A DNA stretch of 64,000 nucleotides from NCBI GenBank assembly GCA_023663805.1, contig JAMPGR010000002.1, positions 34,560 to 98,559 on the forward strand. Direction: 5' to 3'. The position numbers were made by a program, and so were the translations under genes. This document shows, in pieces, positions 8,891-17,121 of this stretch (the stretch's first letter is position 1; the number at the start of each line of letters is the position of its first letter). Under the pieces are notes generated by a model. It did no database searches, was not told the origin of the DNA, and was given only the letters and a program-made list of their open reading frames with translations. This DNA is from Clostridium sp. Its GTDB lineage: Bacteria; Bacteroidota; Bacteroidia; Bacteroidales; Muribaculaceae.

Positions 8891-10303
8891 TCAGGAGTTG
8901 TCGGACGCCGGATCCTCGAATCCTTCGAGATCGAGGTCGGTCAGCAGAATGTCCGACGCGGATCCGATCAGGCTGGTCTCTAGTTGGTCGAGACGGACGA
9001 CAACGCCGGGAAAATGAACCTGGAAATCGGGGATGAATCCGCGGTAGCCTTTGTGGTAAATCTTGTCGAGAAGGAATCCGAGGGTCAGCGAGGCGAGGTC
9101 GACAGCGGGTTGTACGCCGGTTATTTTGACCCCGTCCGGACTCCCCGTTCCGGCGACATTGACGAGAATGCCGTCGGCGATCAGGCGGTTGACAATCCGC
9201 TCGGTCAGCGTCAGCGGAAGATGGTAACGCTGGCTGATTTTCAGGCTGTTCAGGTCGGGAAGCCCGCGCTGGAAGCGTTTGGCCACTATCGCCGTGACGG
9301 CAACGACACATTTGTGGTAGTAGTCGAGCGAGATCCCGTCGACCTGTTTCTGGAAATTGAACCGGTCGAAATTCTGGGAGGCGTAGCAGACGGTCGCGCC
9401 GGTGAAGGTGAACATCCAGACAAGCTGGAGCCAGATGAGCAGCAACGGAAGGAATGAGAAACTGCCGTAGATCGCGTTATATTTCGAGACATAGACCTGG
9501 CCGCTGACGAAGAGCCACTGGAGAACGAGATAGGCCGTACCGGCGAGCGCCCCGGCGAAAAACGCGTTCTTGAACTTCACCTTCGTACAAGGTATCAGCA
9601 TATACGCTCCGGCGAAGAAGAGCCATGTCAATACGACCGACAGGCACTCGAACCCGAACGAAATCGCCGGGGTCAGTCCTTCGAACGGCAGGAGTTTCTT
9701 CAGGGTCGTATCGAGGATAATCATTATGCCGCTGCTGCAGATTATCAGTGTAGGAAGGACGATGAAGATTCCGAGATAGTCGGTCACCTTGCGCCAGAGC
9801 GTCCGGCCCTGTTTGACATTCCAGATTATATTGAACGACTCCTCGACACTCCCGAGCAGCGAGATGACTGTCCACAAAAGGAAGACGATGCCGACCCCAA
9901 CGAAGACCCCCTCCGAGGCCTGCTCGAGATAGGAGTCGACGAAACGCATCGCCGTCGACATCGCTTTCTCCTGCGACGGAACGAGTGTTGTCAGTTCCGA
10001 CGTCAGCAGACTCTCGAATCCGAACCCGCGGCAGACGGCGAACAACAGTGCGAGCATCGGGACGACGGCCAGGACAGTCCGGTAGGTCATCGCCGCCGAG
10101 AGATTCTGAAAATCGGGATTCATAAAGGAGCGGACCGTCAGGTTGACGGTCTTGACGATTGTGACTTTCCAGTTTCGGCGGGTGTCGGTCCAGACCCCGT
10201 CGACACAGTAGTCATAGATATTCAGTGCTTTCGTTTTCAGCCGTTCAATTCGCGACGGAGCCGACGCGGGCGCAGGGGATTTTTTCGGTGTCGTGTCATT
10301 CAT
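8891..10303 (-). CDS. YihY/BrkB family inner-membrane protein
   Basis: This 470-residue protein has a YihY/BrkB membrane domain (about residues 80-345) with six hydrophobic segments, including the family-typical AMTYRTVLAVVPMLALLFA near the front. The C-terminal 110 residues are soluble and resemble a winged-helix-like cytoplasmic tail (LTERIVNRLIADGILVNV). The molecular function of this family is unsettled, and older 'ribonuclease BN' labels are not reliable. It is likely co-transcribed with the downstream AI-2E type gene. The gap to the upstream glycosyltransferase gene is 248 bases, so it probably has its own promoter. Confidence 0.85.
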   Translation of the reverse strand: MNDTTPKKSPAPASAPSRIERLKTKALNIYDYCVDGVWTDTRRNWKVTIVKTVNLTVRSFMNPDFQNLSAAMTYRTVLAVVPMLALLFAVCRGFGFESLLTSELTTLVPSQEKAMSTAMRFVDSYLEQASEGVFVGVGIVFLLWTVISLLGSVEESFNIIWNVKQGRTLWRKVTDYLGIFIVLPTLIICSSGIMIILDTTLKKLLPFEGLTPAISFGFECLSVVLTWLFFAGAYMLIPCTKVKFKNAFFAGALAGTAYLVLQWLFVSGQVYVSKYNAIYGSFSFLPLLLIWLQLVWMFTFTGATVCYASQNFDRFNFQKQVDGISLDYYHKCVVAVTAIVAKRFQRGLPDLNSLKISQRYHLPLTLTERIVNRLIADGILVNVAGTGSPDGVKITGVQPAVDLASLTLGFLLDKIYHKGYRGFIPDFQVHFPGVVVRLDQLETSLIGSASDILLTDLDLEGFEDPASDNS

Positions 10304-10551
10304 GACAATATAACACCCTCTCCCACCGCTTTTGTTCTCTACCGCTTTAATACACTAATGTGTCATCCGGCGGATATGGCGGATCCGGCCGTCGGCAACG
10401 ACGGCGCGGATGTCAGTCGTGTATGTTAAACGACTAATGGATTTGTTCCACGTCTGGGCGGACGCGGCAGGCCGAGTCCCTACGGTAAGCCACTATATAT
10501 CAACCGTATGATCGATGAGTGTTTATTTGCCGATTAGCCAGTTGATTTACT
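10304..10551. other. Intergenic region with a GNRA-capped hairpin
   Basis: No gene is seen in these 248 bases. A perfect short hairpin, CCGTCG-GCAA-CGACGG, lies at 10389-10404 and carries a GNRA-type tetraloop, and CGTC...GACG can pair near 10450. There is no clear TAnnTTTG box for the downstream minus-strand yihY-like gene. The region may hold the end of the mtaB-lpxL-glycosyltransferase transcript and the start of the next. Confidence 0.35.
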
Positions 10552-11604
10552 CTACTTCGGGAAGGAGAGGTCGCTGAAGCGGCGGCGACGAAGGAGGTAG
10601 TACTGGATCAGGATGTCGACTCCGGCGCAAGGGTCCTCTTCGAGCAGATTCAGACTGACGGCGGTACGCTCGATAGAACGTGCCATATGGCGGTAGTCGC
10701 GGTGGGCGCGCAGGACTGCCGCGGCATTGCCGAAATCGAACGTCGCGACAAACTTAAGCCAGGCGACGGCGTCGAGCAGACGACGACGGAAGAGAACCCG
10801 CCGCCGGCAGTTGTCGGGCAGGTTTTTATCCATCATCAGCAGGTTGTTACGGAAATTCAGATAGGTCTTCCGCGGATTCGACGCCGGGAGGCTCCCTCCG
10901 CCGAGATGGTATACGGCCGAACCGGTCACGACATCGACTCCGTAGCCCGCGAGCCGTATACGCCAGCAGAGGTCGATCTCCTCCATATGGGCAAAGAACG
11001 ACGCGTCGAGACCGCCGGTCGAGAGATAGACCTCGCGTCGCACCATCAGGGCCGCCCCGCTCGCCCAGAACACCGGCGAACTCCCCGACGGATCGTCATA
11101 CTGCCCGCAGTCTGTCTCGACATCGCCGAACAGTCGCCCACGGCAGTAGGGATAGCCGTTCAGGTCGAGGAAGCCTCCGGCAGCGCCAGCATACTCGAAC
11201 TTTTCCGGTTCCAGGAGCGAACGGATTTTCGGCTGGCAAGCTCCGCAACGCGGGCAGCGCTCCATATGGTCGTAGAGGGGCCGGAGCCAGTTGTCGCGGA
11301 CTTCGACATCGGAGTTCAGCAGGAGGGTATACTTCGATTCGACCAGCCCAATCGCGAGATTGTAGCCTTCGGCGAAACCGTGGTTGCGGTCGAAGGGGAG
11401 CAGTTCGACTTCGGGGAAACGTTCGCGAAGCATCGCGACACTGTCGTCGTCGCTGCCGTTATCGGCGACGATGACGCGACCGATCTCCGGGTCGGTATGG
11501 GCGACGACCGACGGAAGATACTTCTCCATCAGGGCGCGTCCGTTCCAGTTCAGGATTATGACGGCGACCGGGCGGTCGCAGATGATTCGGTCGTTATTTT
11601 CCAT
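10552..11604 (-). CDS. Family 2 glycosyltransferase
   Basis: This 350-residue GT-A fold glycosyltransferase shows the N-terminal strand VAVIILNWNG (about 13-22), VIVADNGSDD (about 44-53) and the metal-binding region NSDVEV (97-102, with D99 in the DXD position). GALMVRREVY and EEIDLCWRIRLAG further on match the rhamnosyltransferase/WcaA-like GT2 group. It has no membrane segment. The start overlaps the end of the upstream LpxL-type gene by 11 bases, so the two are probably translated together. That pairing suggests a role in lipid A or surface polysaccharide assembly; the sugar transferred cannot be read from sequence. Confidence 0.87.
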   Translation of the reverse strand: MENNDRIICDRPVAVIILNWNGRALMEKYLPSVVAHTDPEIGRVIVADNGSDDDSVAMLRERFPEVELLPFDRNHGFAEGYNLAIGLVESKYTLLLNSDVEVRDNWLRPLYDHMERCPRCGACQPKIRSLLEPEKFEYAGAAGGFLDLNGYPYCRGRLFGDVETDCGQYDDPSGSSPVFWASGAALMVRREVYLSTGGLDASFFAHMEEIDLCWRIRLAGYGVDVVTGSAVYHLGGGSLPASNPRKTYLNFRNNLLMMDKNLPDNCRRRVLFRRRLLDAVAWLKFVATFDFGNAAAVLRAHRDYRHMARSIERTAVSLNLLEEDPCAGVDILIQYYLLRRRRFSDLSFPK

Positions 11605-12523
11605 CGGCTGTCGGTTCTGTCGGTTCGTTTTCGGGGAGCGTCACGGGGTGTTTCCAGCGTTTGTGGGTCCAGAGCCATATCGCCGGGTCGCGGCGTATTG
11701 TCTCCTCGAGCATCTGGGCATATCGGCGCGTTATCTCCATCGGGGGGAGCGACTGCGGGTCCTCGGTGATCATCCGCATGACGATCCGGTAGCGTCCGCG
11801 CGAGATCTTGTACATATCCATATACATGACTGCGTCGTTCAGTTTCCGCGCGACGGTCTCGGTTCCGGTGATCATCGCCGTCGGATGGTTCAGGAAGTTG
11901 ACGACGAGCGTAGGGTCACCGTGGCTCGGTTTCTGGTCGCTCATGAAGCCTGTGATTGAGGTGATTCCGTCGCGGCGCAGCCTCATCAGACTGAGGAACA
12001 CTGTCCGTTTCTGGAACGACAGCGACCCGAAGCGGGAGCGGAGTTTCAGGAACCACTCGTCGAGCCATTTGTTCTTCAGAGGGCGGTAGACCTGGCAGAA
12101 ACGGATCCCGGGGCCGTCAGTCCGGAATGCGCTCCAGAGTGTGATCGACGGGGCGTACTCCCAGTTCCCGCAGTGGGCGAAGTAGCAGACAATCGATCGG
12201 CGCTGGATCATCGTGCAGTCGACCTCCTCGACATTGTCGAAGACCATACGGTTTTCCATCTCTCGGTCTGTCACGTCGGCGAGTTTGATTGTCTCGAAAA
12301 TATAGTCGGAGAAATTGCGGTAGAACTCCCGCTCGATCCGTCTCAGTTCCTTCCGGCTCTTCTCGGGAAACGACTCTGCGAGATTCTTCCGGACAATCTT
12401 CAGTCGGTAGCGGACAACATAGTGGATAATCGGCGTCAGAAAATCCGACAGAAGGTACAGCACCTCGTAGTCGAGCCGGGCTACCTGCTCGAGAAACCAG
12501 ATGACGACACGGCTCCACTTCAT
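11594..12523 (-). CDS. LpxL/HtrB-type lipid A acyltransferase
   Basis: This 309-residue protein of the HtrB/LpxL/LpxM family adds a secondary acyl chain to lipid A at the inner membrane. The catalytic HX4(D/E) motif is read as HCGNWE in YFAHCGNWEYAPS, and a second conserved block DQKPSHGDPTLVVNF sits in the middle. The N-terminus has an amphipathic or membrane-associated helix (LEQVARLDYEVLYLLSDF). The ATG overlaps the mtaB stop as ATGA at 12520-12523. The C-terminus (NEPTEPT) is encoded by a 9-bp duplication at 11610-11627. Length is normal for the family. Confidence 0.87.
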   Translation of the reverse strand: MKWSRVVIWFLEQVARLDYEVLYLLSDFLTPIIHYVVRYRLKIVRKNLAESFPEKSRKELRRIEREFYRNFSDYIFETIKLADVTDREMENRMVFDNVEEVDCTMIQRRSIVCYFAHCGNWEYAPSITLWSAFRTDGPGIRFCQVYRPLKNKWLDEWFLKLRSRFGSLSFQKRTVFLSLMRLRRDGITSITGFMSDQKPSHGDPTLVVNFLNHPTAMITGTETVARKLNDAVMYMDMYKISRGRYRIVMRMITEDPQSLPPMEITRRYAQMLEETIRRDPAIWLWTHKRWKHPVTLPENEPTEPTADGK

Positions 12524-13824
12524 CCGGCAACCACTCCTTTCAGCGAGTCATCCTCCTCTTCGACCTGGCCGGAGAGGCGGACCGCGACGATCTTGTTGGC
12601 CAGCGACTCGTCGGCCGGAAGGGCGACGCGGATATAGTTGTCGGTAAAGCCGCTGATCTCGCCGTCGTGGATCGAATGCTCTACCAGGACGGGACGCTCG
12701 GTTCCGCTGTAGCGGTTGACGAAGCGGCTGAATTTCCGGGCCGAGAGTTCAGTCAGGCGCGCGGCGCGGCAGTGTTTCTCCTCCTGGGAGACGACCGGGG
12801 TTATCGCGAGTGCGCGCGTTCCGGGTCGCTCGCTATAGGGGAAGACATGGAGACGGGTGATGTCGAGGCTATCGATAAACGAGAGGGAGTTTTCGAACCG
12901 CCCGGGAGTTTCGCCGCGGGCTCCGGCGATCACATCGACTCCGATGAATGCGTCGGGTATCTCGCGGCGTATCCGTTCGATACGCTGGCGGAAGAGTGCG
13001 GTGTCGTAGTGGCGCCGCATCAGACGCAGCACCTCGTCATCACCGGCCTGGAGGGGGATGTGGAAGTGGGGCATGAACCGCCGCGACGAGGCGACGAAGT
13101 CGATGGTCTCGTCGGTCAGCAGGTTCGGCTCAATCGAGGAGATACGGTAGCGGTCGATTCCGTCGACGAGGTCGAGGGCGCGGACGAGGTCGATAAACCG
13201 CTCGCCGGTCTGTTTTCCGAAGTCACCGATATTGACGCCTGTGATAACGATTTCGCGTCCACCTTCGTCGGCGACGCGCCGGGCTGCGTCGGCCATCTCG
13301 GCAATTGTCCCCGAGCGGCTTCGACCGCGGGCGAAGGGGATCGTACAATAACTGCAGAAGTAGTCACAGCCGTCCTGGACCTTCAGGAAGTAGCGCGTCC
13401 GGTCTCCGCGCGAGCAGGAGGGGGAGAATTCGCGGATATCCTTCGTCGGGGTGACGCGGCTGACCGCCTCACGGTTGGCGAGCCATCGGTCGACATATTC
13501 GGCTATCAGGAGTTTACGGTCGTTCCCGGCAACAATCGCGACGCCGGGAAGTTGGGCGACCTCCTCGGGTTTCAACTGGGCGTAGCATCCGGTCGCGACG
13601 ATAGCCGCCGAAGGCCATCGGCGAGCGTACGAGCGGATAGTCTGGCGGCATTTCTTGTCAGCGAGTTCCGTTACGCTGCATGTGTTGACGACAACCAGAT
13701 CGGGCTGTTCGCCGGGCAAGGCCGCGACAATCCCTTTCCCGGCGAGCATATCGGCGATTGTCGCCGTCTCCGAGAAATTCAACTTGCAGCCGAAGGTATG
13801 ATAATGTGCTTTTAACGTTTCCAT
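12520..13824 (-). CDS. mtaB: tRNA t6A37 methylthiotransferase MtaB
   Basis: This 434-residue radical SAM enzyme converts t6A at tRNA position 37 to ms2t6A. The N-terminal methylthiotransferase domain carries the three cluster cysteines C13 (FGCKLN), C49 (NTCSVTE) and C80 (TGCYAQ). The radical SAM CxxxCxxC is C153, C157, C160 in GCDYFCSYC. A short TRAM-like region ends the protein. The size and the FGCKLN motif fit MtaB better than MiaB or RimO. It is the first gene of a tight operon with lpxL and a GT2 gene. A minus-strand -7 box lies at 13839-13846. Confidence 0.9.
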   Translation of the reverse strand: METLKAHYHTFGCKLNFSETATIADMLAGKGIVAALPGEQPDLVVVNTCSVTELADKKCRQTIRSYARRWPSAAIVATGCYAQLKPEEVAQLPGVAIVAGNDRKLLIAEYVDRWLANREAVSRVTPTKDIREFSPSCSRGDRTRYFLKVQDGCDYFCSYCTIPFARGRSRSGTIAEMADAARRVADEGGREIVITGVNIGDFGKQTGERFIDLVRALDLVDGIDRYRISSIEPNLLTDETIDFVASSRRFMPHFHIPLQAGDDEVLRLMRRHYDTALFRQRIERIRREIPDAFIGVDVIAGARGETPGRFENSLSFIDSLDITRLHVFPYSERPGTRALAITPVVSQEEKHCRAARLTELSARKFSRFVNRYSGTERPVLVEHSIHDGEISGFTDNYIRVALPADESLANKIVAVRLSGQVEEEDDSLKGVVAG

Positions 13825-13838
13825 TATTTTTCAGACCG

Positions 13839-13846
13839 CAAAATTA
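13839..13846 (-). promoter_or_regulatory. -7 box for mtaB operon
   Basis: Read on the minus strand this is TAATTTTG, matching the Bacteroidota TAnnTTTG consensus, 15 bases before the mtaB ATG. No clear TTTG is seen at the -33 distance. It faces away from the rpmE2 promoter in the same 145-base gap. Confidence 0.45.
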
Positions 13847-13866
13847 GTGAAATTTTTCGGTTTTAT

Positions 13867-13897
13867 TTTGCCACATCAAATAAAATAACTAAATTTG
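13867..13897 (+). promoter_or_regulatory. Promoter for rpmE2
   Basis: TTTG at 13867-13870, then 19 bases, then TAAATTTG at 13890-13897: an exact match to the Bacteroidota -33/-7 pattern. The expected start of transcription leaves a leader of about 65 bases before the L31 ATG. Confidence 0.75.
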
Positions 13898-13969
13898 CAC
13901 GCCATTACAGAAGGGCGCCTTACCAGCGCGATCAATCCTGAGTAATAACAAAAGAAATCAAACCCGAAA

Positions 13970-14227
13970 ATGAAAAAAGAGATCCATCCTTCAAACTATC
14001 GTGAAGTTGTGTTCAAAGACATGTCGAACGAAGAGATTTTCATCACCCGTTCAACCGTCGCAACCAAGGAAACCATCGAGGTCGACGGCGTGACATACCC
14101 CCTGGTGAAACTCGAAATCACGAGCTCTTCGCACCCGTTCTTCACCGGCAAACAGAAGCTCGTCGACACCGCAGGCCGCGTCGACAAGTTCATGAGCCGC
14201 TACGGTGCGCGCAACAAGAAGAAATAA
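13970..14227 (+). CDS. rpmE2: 50S ribosomal protein L31, type B
   Basis: This is an 85-residue L31 of the zinc-independent type B. It has no cysteine at all and carries the type B insertion relative to zinc-binding L31. Recognisable stretches are [19 protein letters not shown] and the C-terminal [21 protein letters not shown]. It is a single-gene unit with its own promoter (13867-13897) and terminator (14256-14289). Type B L31 commonly replaces the zinc form under zinc limitation; whether a zinc form is also present cannot be seen here. Confidence 0.97.
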   Translation: MKKEIHPSNYREVVFKDMSNEEIFITRSTVATKETIEVDGVTYPLVKLEITSSSHPFFTGKQKLVDTAGRVDKFMSRYGARNKKK

Positions 14228-14255
14228 AGTGAGATCTTTATTCAAAGGAATTTGG

Positions 14256-14289
14256 AAAAAGGAGTAGAAATTTTTCTGCTCCTTTTTTT
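14256..14289 (+). terminator. Terminator after rpmE2
   Basis: GGAGTAGAAA (14261-14270) pairs with TTTCTGCTCC (14273-14282) with one mismatch and is flanked by an A-run and a T-run of seven. The last T's plus G (14287-14290) also form the TTTG -33 box of the next promoter. Confidence 0.75.
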
Positions 14290-14318
14290 GCTACTTTCCC
14301 CGATACTTCCTAACTTTG
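14287..14318 (+). promoter_or_regulatory. Promoter of the lactonase-fold lipoprotein gene
   Basis: TTTG at 14287-14290, 20 bases, TAACTTTG at 14311-14318. The -33 box is built from the T-tract of the rpmE2 terminator. Transcription should start around 14325, which rules out the TTG at 14316 as a start codon and supports the ATG at 14340. Confidence 0.75.
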
Positions 14319-14339
14319 GGGCATTCAAACCGACAAACA

Positions 14340-15497
14340 ATGGCAAATAACCGACATATCGCCCAGATTGCCGCTGTCACGCTACTCGCAGCCGCAGTTT
14401 CCTGCACCGGAAACCAGACCGGTCCGGCCGACACTCCGGCCGACACCGACGGCCGGCAACTCCTGCTCGTCGGCAGTTACTCACCCGCCGACCACGCCGG
14501 TATAAAACTCTACAGTTTCGACCCCGAAACCGCCGCGATGACCCTCGTCGATTCCCTCGCCGGAATATCGAACCCTTCATACCAGGCCATCAGCGACGAC
14601 GAGGTGACAATCTATTCAGTCGGCGAGGAGAACGGCGTATCCTCGACCGCAAACACGATCCGCCTCGACCGCGATTCGCTCCGGATGACTCTCGTCAACT
14701 CCGTCGCGACCGGTGGCGGCGCTCCTTGTTATATTAATACAAGCCCCGACGGACGATTTCTTCTGACAGCGAACTATCTCGGAGGGAGCGTCAGCATCTT
14801 CCCGCTCGATTCGGCCGGAACGATCGCCGGAGTCCCCGACGTCATCCCCTTCGCCGGAAACGGACCGGTCACCGACCGCCAGGAGCAACCCCACCTCCAC
14901 TGCGTCGAATTCACCCCCGACGGGCGCTTCCTGCTCGCCGACGACCTCGGAACCGACCGGATCCACATGTTCCCACTCTCGGCCGGAACCGATTCGACAC
15001 TGACCGACCCCTCGGCGATGACCGACGTCACCCTCGAGCCCGGCTCCGGCCCGCGCCATATTGTCTTCGACAACTCCGGAAGCCACGCATATCTGATTAA
15101 CGAAATCTCCGGGGCGGTAACGATGCTCGACTACGACGGAAAGACGCTCGTCGCGCGGCAATATATCCAGGCCGACACCGTCGGCGCCCAGGGGAGCGGC
15201 GACATACACCTCTCCCCCGACGGCCGATATCTCTACGCCTCGAACCGACTAAAGGCCGACGGAATCGCTATCTTCGCCGTCAACCCCGATGACGGCACCC
15301 TCTCCCGCGCCGGATATCAACCGACCGGTCCCCACCCACGTAACTTCGTCATCTCGCCCGACGGCCGGTGGCTCCTGGTCGCCTGCCGCGACTCCGACGA
15401 GATCGAGGTCTACAGCCGCGACCCGGAATCCGGCCTGCTGACCCGCTCCGGTCAGACCATCGCGACACCCCGCCCCGTCTGTCTGAAATTCCTCTAA
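14340..15497 (+). CDS. Lactonase family beta-propeller lipoprotein (6-phosphogluconolactonase-like)
   Basis: This 385-residue protein has a lipoprotein signal (AAAVSC lipobox at about residues 17-22) followed by a seven-bladed propeller of the lactonase (YbhE/Pgl) family. Signatures include LLVGSYSP at the start of blade 1, HLHCVEFTPDGRFL, GSGPRHIVF, GDIHLSPDGRYLYASNR and HPRNFVISPDGRWLLVA. Cytoplasmic members hydrolyse 6-phosphogluconolactone. The lipoprotein signal places this one on the membrane facing the periplasm or outside, so its substrate may differ. The ATG at 14340 is chosen over the upstream TTG because that codon lies inside the promoter. Confidence 0.85.
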   Translation: MANNRHIAQIAAVTLLAAAVSCTGNQTGPADTPADTDGRQLLLVGSYSPADHAGIKLYSFDPETAAMTLVDSLAGISNPSYQAISDDEVTIYSVGEENGVSSTANTIRLDRDSLRMTLVNSVATGGGAPCYINTSPDGRFLLTANYLGGSVSIFPLDSAGTIAGVPDVIPFAGNGPVTDRQEQPHLHCVEFTPDGRFLLADDLGTDRIHMFPLSAGTDSTLTDPSAMTDVTLEPGSGPRHIVFDNSGSHAYLINEISGAVTMLDYDGKTLVARQYIQADTVGAQGSGDIHLSPDGRYLYASNRLKADGIAIFAVNPDDGTLSRAGYQPTGPHPRNFVISPDGRWLLVACRDSDEIEVYSRDPESGLLTRSGQTIATPRPVCLKFL

Positions 15498-15510
15498 AAC
15501 AACATTCGCT

Positions 15511-16188
15511 ATGAGAAAGAAACTAATCCCGCTGGTCGCCGCAATCGTCGCGACAACCGTCACACTTTCGGCCCAGACCCCGTTCGACTCGGGGAATAAC
15601 CATCCCCATTGGGGCGCGCGCATCGGTCTCGATGTCAGCCATCCCGGCGATCTCTCGGTCGACAAGGTATCAATCGATATGTTCAACGCCGGAGCCGGCT
15701 TCTCCTTCGGCGCTGTCTACAATATGCCACTCGTCGCCAATCTCTACCTCGAACCTGGCGCACTGTTCTACTACGACACCTTCGGCACCGATGTCCAGAT
15801 TCTCGACGGCCCCCCTGAACAGCCTGGGCCGAAACTCGGCTTCAAACAGTTCGGCCTCCGAATCCCGGTCATGGTCGGCTACCACGTCGACCTTGCCCCC
15901 TGCAGCATCCACCTCTTCCTCGGCCCGGAATTCTCTATCGGGCTCCACGGACGCGCAACGGCCAGTTACAAATCAGGCTCGACGAACATCAGCGAATCGG
16001 AGAACTGCTATGAAGATGGAGGCCTGAAGCGATTCAACGCCGCTTTCCGCTTCGGCGCGGCCGTCGAAGTTGGTCACTACTATCTGTCGCTCAGCGAATC
16101 GATCGGCAGCAACATGCTCCGCGACTGGGGCAACGACGTCAGTTGCGGCCACCGGCTCTTCAACCTCTCACTCGGCTACAACTTCTGA
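15511..16188 (+). CDS. Outer membrane beta-barrel protein (PorT-like)
   Basis: This 225-residue protein has a signal peptide (about residues 1-21, ending LSAQT) and about eight amphipathic strands separated by turns (for example [51 protein letters not shown]). It ends in an aromatic residue (LSLGYNF), as expected for outer-membrane beta-barrels. It fits the OMP_b-brl_2/PorT-like group common in Bacteroidota. It starts 13 bases after the lactonase-like lipoprotein, so the two probably share a transcript. Function unknown. Confidence 0.8.
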   Translation: MRKKLIPLVAAIVATTVTLSAQTPFDSGNNHPHWGARIGLDVSHPGDLSVDKVSIDMFNAGAGFSFGAVYNMPLVANLYLEPGALFYYDTFGTDVQILDGPPEQPGPKLGFKQFGLRIPVMVGYHVDLAPCSIHLFLGPEFSIGLHGRATASYKSGSTNISESENCYEDGGLKRFNAAFRFGAAVEVGHYYLSLSESIGSNMLRDWGNDVSCGHRLFNLSLGYNF

Positions 16189-16206
16189 CACGCCACCCTT
16201 ATAAAT

Positions 16207-16242
16207 CTTATAAGTCGTATAACTCGTATAAGTCATATAACT
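16207..16242. repeat. Four 9-bp tandem units
   Basis: Four units of nine bases follow one another (CTTATAAGT, CGTATAACT, CGTATAAGT, CATATAACT), just after the beta-barrel gene and before a terminator. The alternation of AAG and AAC makes the array partly self-complementary. Confidence 0.75.
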
Positions 16243-16245
16243 CGG

Positions 16246-16287
16246 AGCCGGTTTCTTGTCGAAACCGGCTCTGGTTCGTTTTTTTTG
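16246..16287 (+). terminator. Terminator after the beta-barrel gene
   Basis: AGCCGGTTTC (16246-16255) pairs perfectly with GAAACCGGCT (16261-16270) around a five-base loop, with a T-run at about 16279-16286. Confidence 0.8.
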
Positions 16288-16294
16288 AAAAAAC

Positions 16295-16326
16295 TTTGGC
16301 GGTTAGGGAGATATTGAGTAATTTTG
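16295..16326 (+). promoter_or_regulatory. Promoter for rplS
   Basis: TTTG at 16295-16298, 20 bases, TAATTTTG at 16319-16326. It directly follows the preceding terminator. Confidence 0.75.
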
Positions 16327-16328
16327 CA

Positions 16329-16382
16329 CCCGATATCGCAATCGCTGGCAGGACATGCAGCCTGTTATGTTGCGAATATTTT
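16329..16382 (+). promoter_or_regulatory. Possible structured leader of rplS
   Basis: The stretch between promoter and gene can fold: ATATCGCAA (about 16333-16341) pairs with TTGCGAATAT (about 16370-16379) with one bulge, and CAGG...CCTG pairs inside. Ribosomal protein genes often carry feedback leaders. A role for this one is inference. Confidence 0.3.
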
Positions 16383-16409
16383 CTAACTATTAAACTATCA
16401 ATCACGAAA

Positions 16410-16766
16410 ATGGATTTGATTAAAGTAGCCGAAGAGGCTTTCGCAACCGAAAAGAAAAATCATCCCGAATTCGGCCCGGGCGACACCATCACCGTTGCAT
16501 ACCGCATCAAAGAGGGTAACAAGGAACGTATCCAGCAGTATCGCGGCGTTGTCATTCGCATCTCTGGCGAAGGTAACAAAAAACGCTTCACCGTCCGCAA
16601 GATGAGCGACAATATCGGCGTCGAGCGTATCTTCCCGATCGAATCGCCCTTCATCGACTCGATCACCGTCAACAAGTTCGGCAAGGTTCGCCGCGCAAAA
16701 CTCTACTACCTGCGCAAACTGACCGGCAAGAAGGCCCGCATCAAAGAGCGCCGCGTGACGAAATAA
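16410..16766 (+). CDS. rplS: 50S ribosomal protein L19
   Basis: This 118-residue L19 sits at the interface of the two ribosomal subunits. Family blocks visible are [52 protein letters not shown] and [18 protein letters not shown]. The frame stays open upstream, but homology begins at [11 protein letters not shown], so the ATG at 16410 is used. It is a single-gene unit with its own promoter and leader. A long-loop hairpin lies about 85 bases downstream. Confidence 0.97.
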   Translation: MDLIKVAEEAFATEKKNHPEFGPGDTITVAYRIKEGNKERIQQYRGVVIRISGEGNKKRFTVRKMSDNIGVERIFPIESPFIDSITVNKFGKVRRAKLYYLRKLTGKKARIKERRVTK

Positions 16767-17121
16767 CCGTCGTCGCGTCCACACCCCTTGATTTGACGCT
16801 TCTGAGGCGTTTCGCCCCGAGCGATTCGCTACTACAGGAAAAAAACTCACAAGCGAAAGGAATCAAAACATATCTCCCGAAACGGAGAACTGCTTTATTC
16901 CTTTCGCTTTCTGTTTTTTCCAGACACCCTCCCGAACAACCCCTCCGCATCGTTCCCACCACTGACACCACATACACGGGACCGATGTTCCTTTCCCGAG
17001 AACCGACCATTCGATTATCGTATCATATCCCCTGTTTTCTCTCCGAACCTTTCTCTCCACGTTTACAATCACTATCACAGGCAGTTTCAATCCGCCGGAA
17101 AACTCACTGAAAAACGCTTTT
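16767..17121. other. Gene-free region between rplS and the AraC-type gene
   Basis: No coding frame here looks real. A 13-base perfect inverted repeat (16851-16863 with 16897-16909) has a 33-base loop that contains a smaller CTCC/GGAG stem and is followed by a T-run at about 16914-16919. It can serve as a terminator for rplS. No TAnnTTTG box is seen before the regulator gene. Confidence 0.5.
16851..16919 (+). terminator. Long-loop terminator downstream of rplS
   Basis: AAGCGAAAGGAAT and ATTCCTTTCGCTT are exact reverse complements and are followed by a T-run. The large loop and inner stem are unusual for a simple terminator. Confidence 0.5.

Noticed and set aside
12667..13815. 382-residue plus-strand open frame opposite mtaB
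   Set aside because: MtaB has all its cluster cysteines on the minus strand; the opposite frame has no recognisable feature.
14316..14339. TTG start for the lactonase-like lipoprotein
   Set aside because: The codon overlaps the -7 box TAACTTTG, so it would not be transcribed. The ATG at 14340 begins a normal lipoprotein signal.
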